Positions 63,317 through 64,000 of a DNA stretch of 64,000 nt are shown piece after piece. The stretch is taken from positions 248,001 to 312,000 of the forward strand of contig NZ_JACXLD010000004.1 in assembly GCF_014705705.1 (NCBI RefSeq), given 5' to 3'. Source of the DNA: Spongiibacter pelagi (GTDB taxonomy: Bacteria > Pseudomonadota > Gammaproteobacteria > Pseudomonadales > Spongiibacteraceae). Within the stretch, counting starts at the first letter, position 1; each line of letters begins with the position of its first letter. The notes under the pieces are model-generated. The model saw only the letters and a program-made list of their open reading frames with translations. It searched no databases and was not told the DNA's origin. The translations under genes were made by a program, and so were the position numbers.

Positions 63317-64000
63317 GAGCGGTGATGCCCCCGAATATGAATTTCAGACAAAATTCGCGCGGAGATTTCCTCTACCGAGGCGTGTGTGGTGTCTAGGTAG
63401 GAAATGCCAAAGCGCTTAAATAAGGCCTCGGCCTGTCGAATTTCATCTTCACACTGTCGCAATTCCGCATAGCGACTATTGGGCCTGCGCTCGGTGCGAA
63501 TGGCCGCCAAGCGCTCTGGCTCAATGGTTAAACCGTACAATCTGGCGCGGTGATTCTGCAGGGCTTTGGGCAGGCGGTTGTCTTCGAGATCTTCTTCCGT
63601 CAATGGATAGTTAGCGACGAAAATACCTGCCTGCATGCCCAAATACAGTGAGGTGGGGGTTTTGCCGCTGCGCGATACCCCAATCAGAATGATTTCGGCT
63701 TGATCGTAGCGATCCAGCTTGGCGCCATCGTCATTGTCGAGGGCAAAATTCACCGCATCAATTCGATGCCGGTAACGCGCTTCCTGTTCTGGGCCTTTGG
63801 CTCGACCAACAGTGCAAGAGGGTTTTTTACCGAGGGCGATTTCTAGCTGGTTTAGAAAGGTGTCGAGCACATCAACAATAAAGCCATCACTGGTAGCAAT
63901 TACACGCCGAATATCTTGATTGACTAGGGTGTCAAAAATAATAGGGCGGGTGCCGTAATCCTTGGCGGCAAGGTTAATACGTTCAACGGCGCGCTGGGCT
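63313..64000 (-). CDS. ppsR: PEP synthase regulatory protein PpsR, 5' end outside the window
   Basis: The reading frame is open to the window edge, so the N-terminus is missing; about 229 of an expected 270 residues are seen. The P-loop GVSRSGKTPTSLYLGMQ, DPERLAAIR-like TIEPERLAAIRTERR and NSRYAELRQCEDEI match the DUF299 kinase/pyrophosphorylase family. PpsR switches phosphoenolpyruvate synthase by reversible phosphorylation in gluconeogenesis. Upstream codons visible at the edge read VIATSDGFIVDV, as in the family. An internal GTG at 63870 is not the real start. It shares a 4-nt overlap with the patatin gene. Confidence 0.93.
   Translation of the reverse strand, partial: AQRAVERINLAAKDYGTRPIIFDTLVNQDIRRVIATSDGFIVDVLDTFLNQLEIALGKKPSCTVGRAKGPEQEARYRHRIDAVNFALDNDDGAKLDRYDQAEIILIGVSRSGKTPTSLYLGMQAGIFVANYPLTEEDLEDNRLPKALQNHRARLYGLTIEPERLAAIRTERRPNSRYAELRQCEDEIRQAEALFKRFGISYLDTTHASVEEISARILSEIHIRGHHRS

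Overview
This window is an ordinary stretch of a gammaproteobacterial chromosome with a few accessory insertions. The conserved order thrS-infC-rpmI-rplT-pheS-pheT-ihfA-merR-like-tRNA-Pro, the pairs gpsA-sixA and cysB/thrH, and many genes for acyl-CoA metabolism (AidB-type dehydrogenase, acyl-CoA ligase, acyl-CoA carboxylase, methylmalonyl-CoA mutase) suggest a free-living, probably marine, heterotroph related to pseudomonads/Cellvibrionales (Spongiibacteraceae-like). That placement is inference from gene content only.

Layout. 0.2-7.1 kb: a TetR regulator with a perfect 30-bp operator-like palindrome and aidB, then htpG behind a sigma32-like promoter, gpsA, sixA and an alpha/beta hydrolase. 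7.1-7.6 kb: two tandem ~190-200 bp repeats that each carry the 3' end of the neighbouring tRNA-Val(GAC). 7.7-9.7 kb: uvrB. 9.9-11.6 kb: tRNA-Asn(GTT), followed by a ~1.6 kb mini-island with an HNH endonuclease, an unknown gene and a gene remnant, bounded by a 20-bp direct repeat of the tRNA terminator. 11.6-14.1 kb: a VIT1-type transporter and a 587-residue protein of unknown function. 14.2-21.7 kb: the translation operon (thrS to ihfA) with infC starting at the rare codon ATC, ending at tRNA-Pro(GGG). 21.8-25.0 kb: an IS200/IS605-type element whose end hairpin is split by a complete IS21-family element with 5-bp target duplications. 25.1-25.6 kb: two small unknown genes.

25.8-35.6 kb: an FAD oxidoreductase/DUF1365/cyclopropane-synthase-like lipid-modification operon, gloC-moaC-moaD-moaE, a flavin reductase, a Nudix hydrolase, a PhzF-like protein, rmuC, bcp and a YkvA-like protein. 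35.9-39.2 kb: four genes of unknown function for secreted, membrane or soluble proteins. 39.3-53.4 kb: acyl-CoA ligase with a SnoaL-like partner, xthA, an orphan yajC, a D-cysteine desulfhydrase-like enzyme with an AGCS symporter and a CPBP protein, alr, a secreted serine protease, a 5'-nucleotidase, cysB, thrH and pabB.

53.7-62.1 kb: a co-directional block for carboxylating and isomerising an acyl-CoA: carboxyltransferase, an unusually large (947-residue) fused biotin carboxylase-BCCP, methylmalonyl-CoA mutase, its chaperone MeaB and a thioesterase-like protein. The natural reading is propionyl-CoA to methylmalonyl-CoA to succinyl-CoA, but no epimerase gene is present here. The window ends in a patatin-like phospholipase and a truncated ppsR, both on the minus strand. 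The most unusual items are the enlarged carboxylase, the tRNA-Asn mini-island, the tRNA-Val 3'-end repeats, the nested insertion sequences and a long inverted repeat abutting the gloC start codon.
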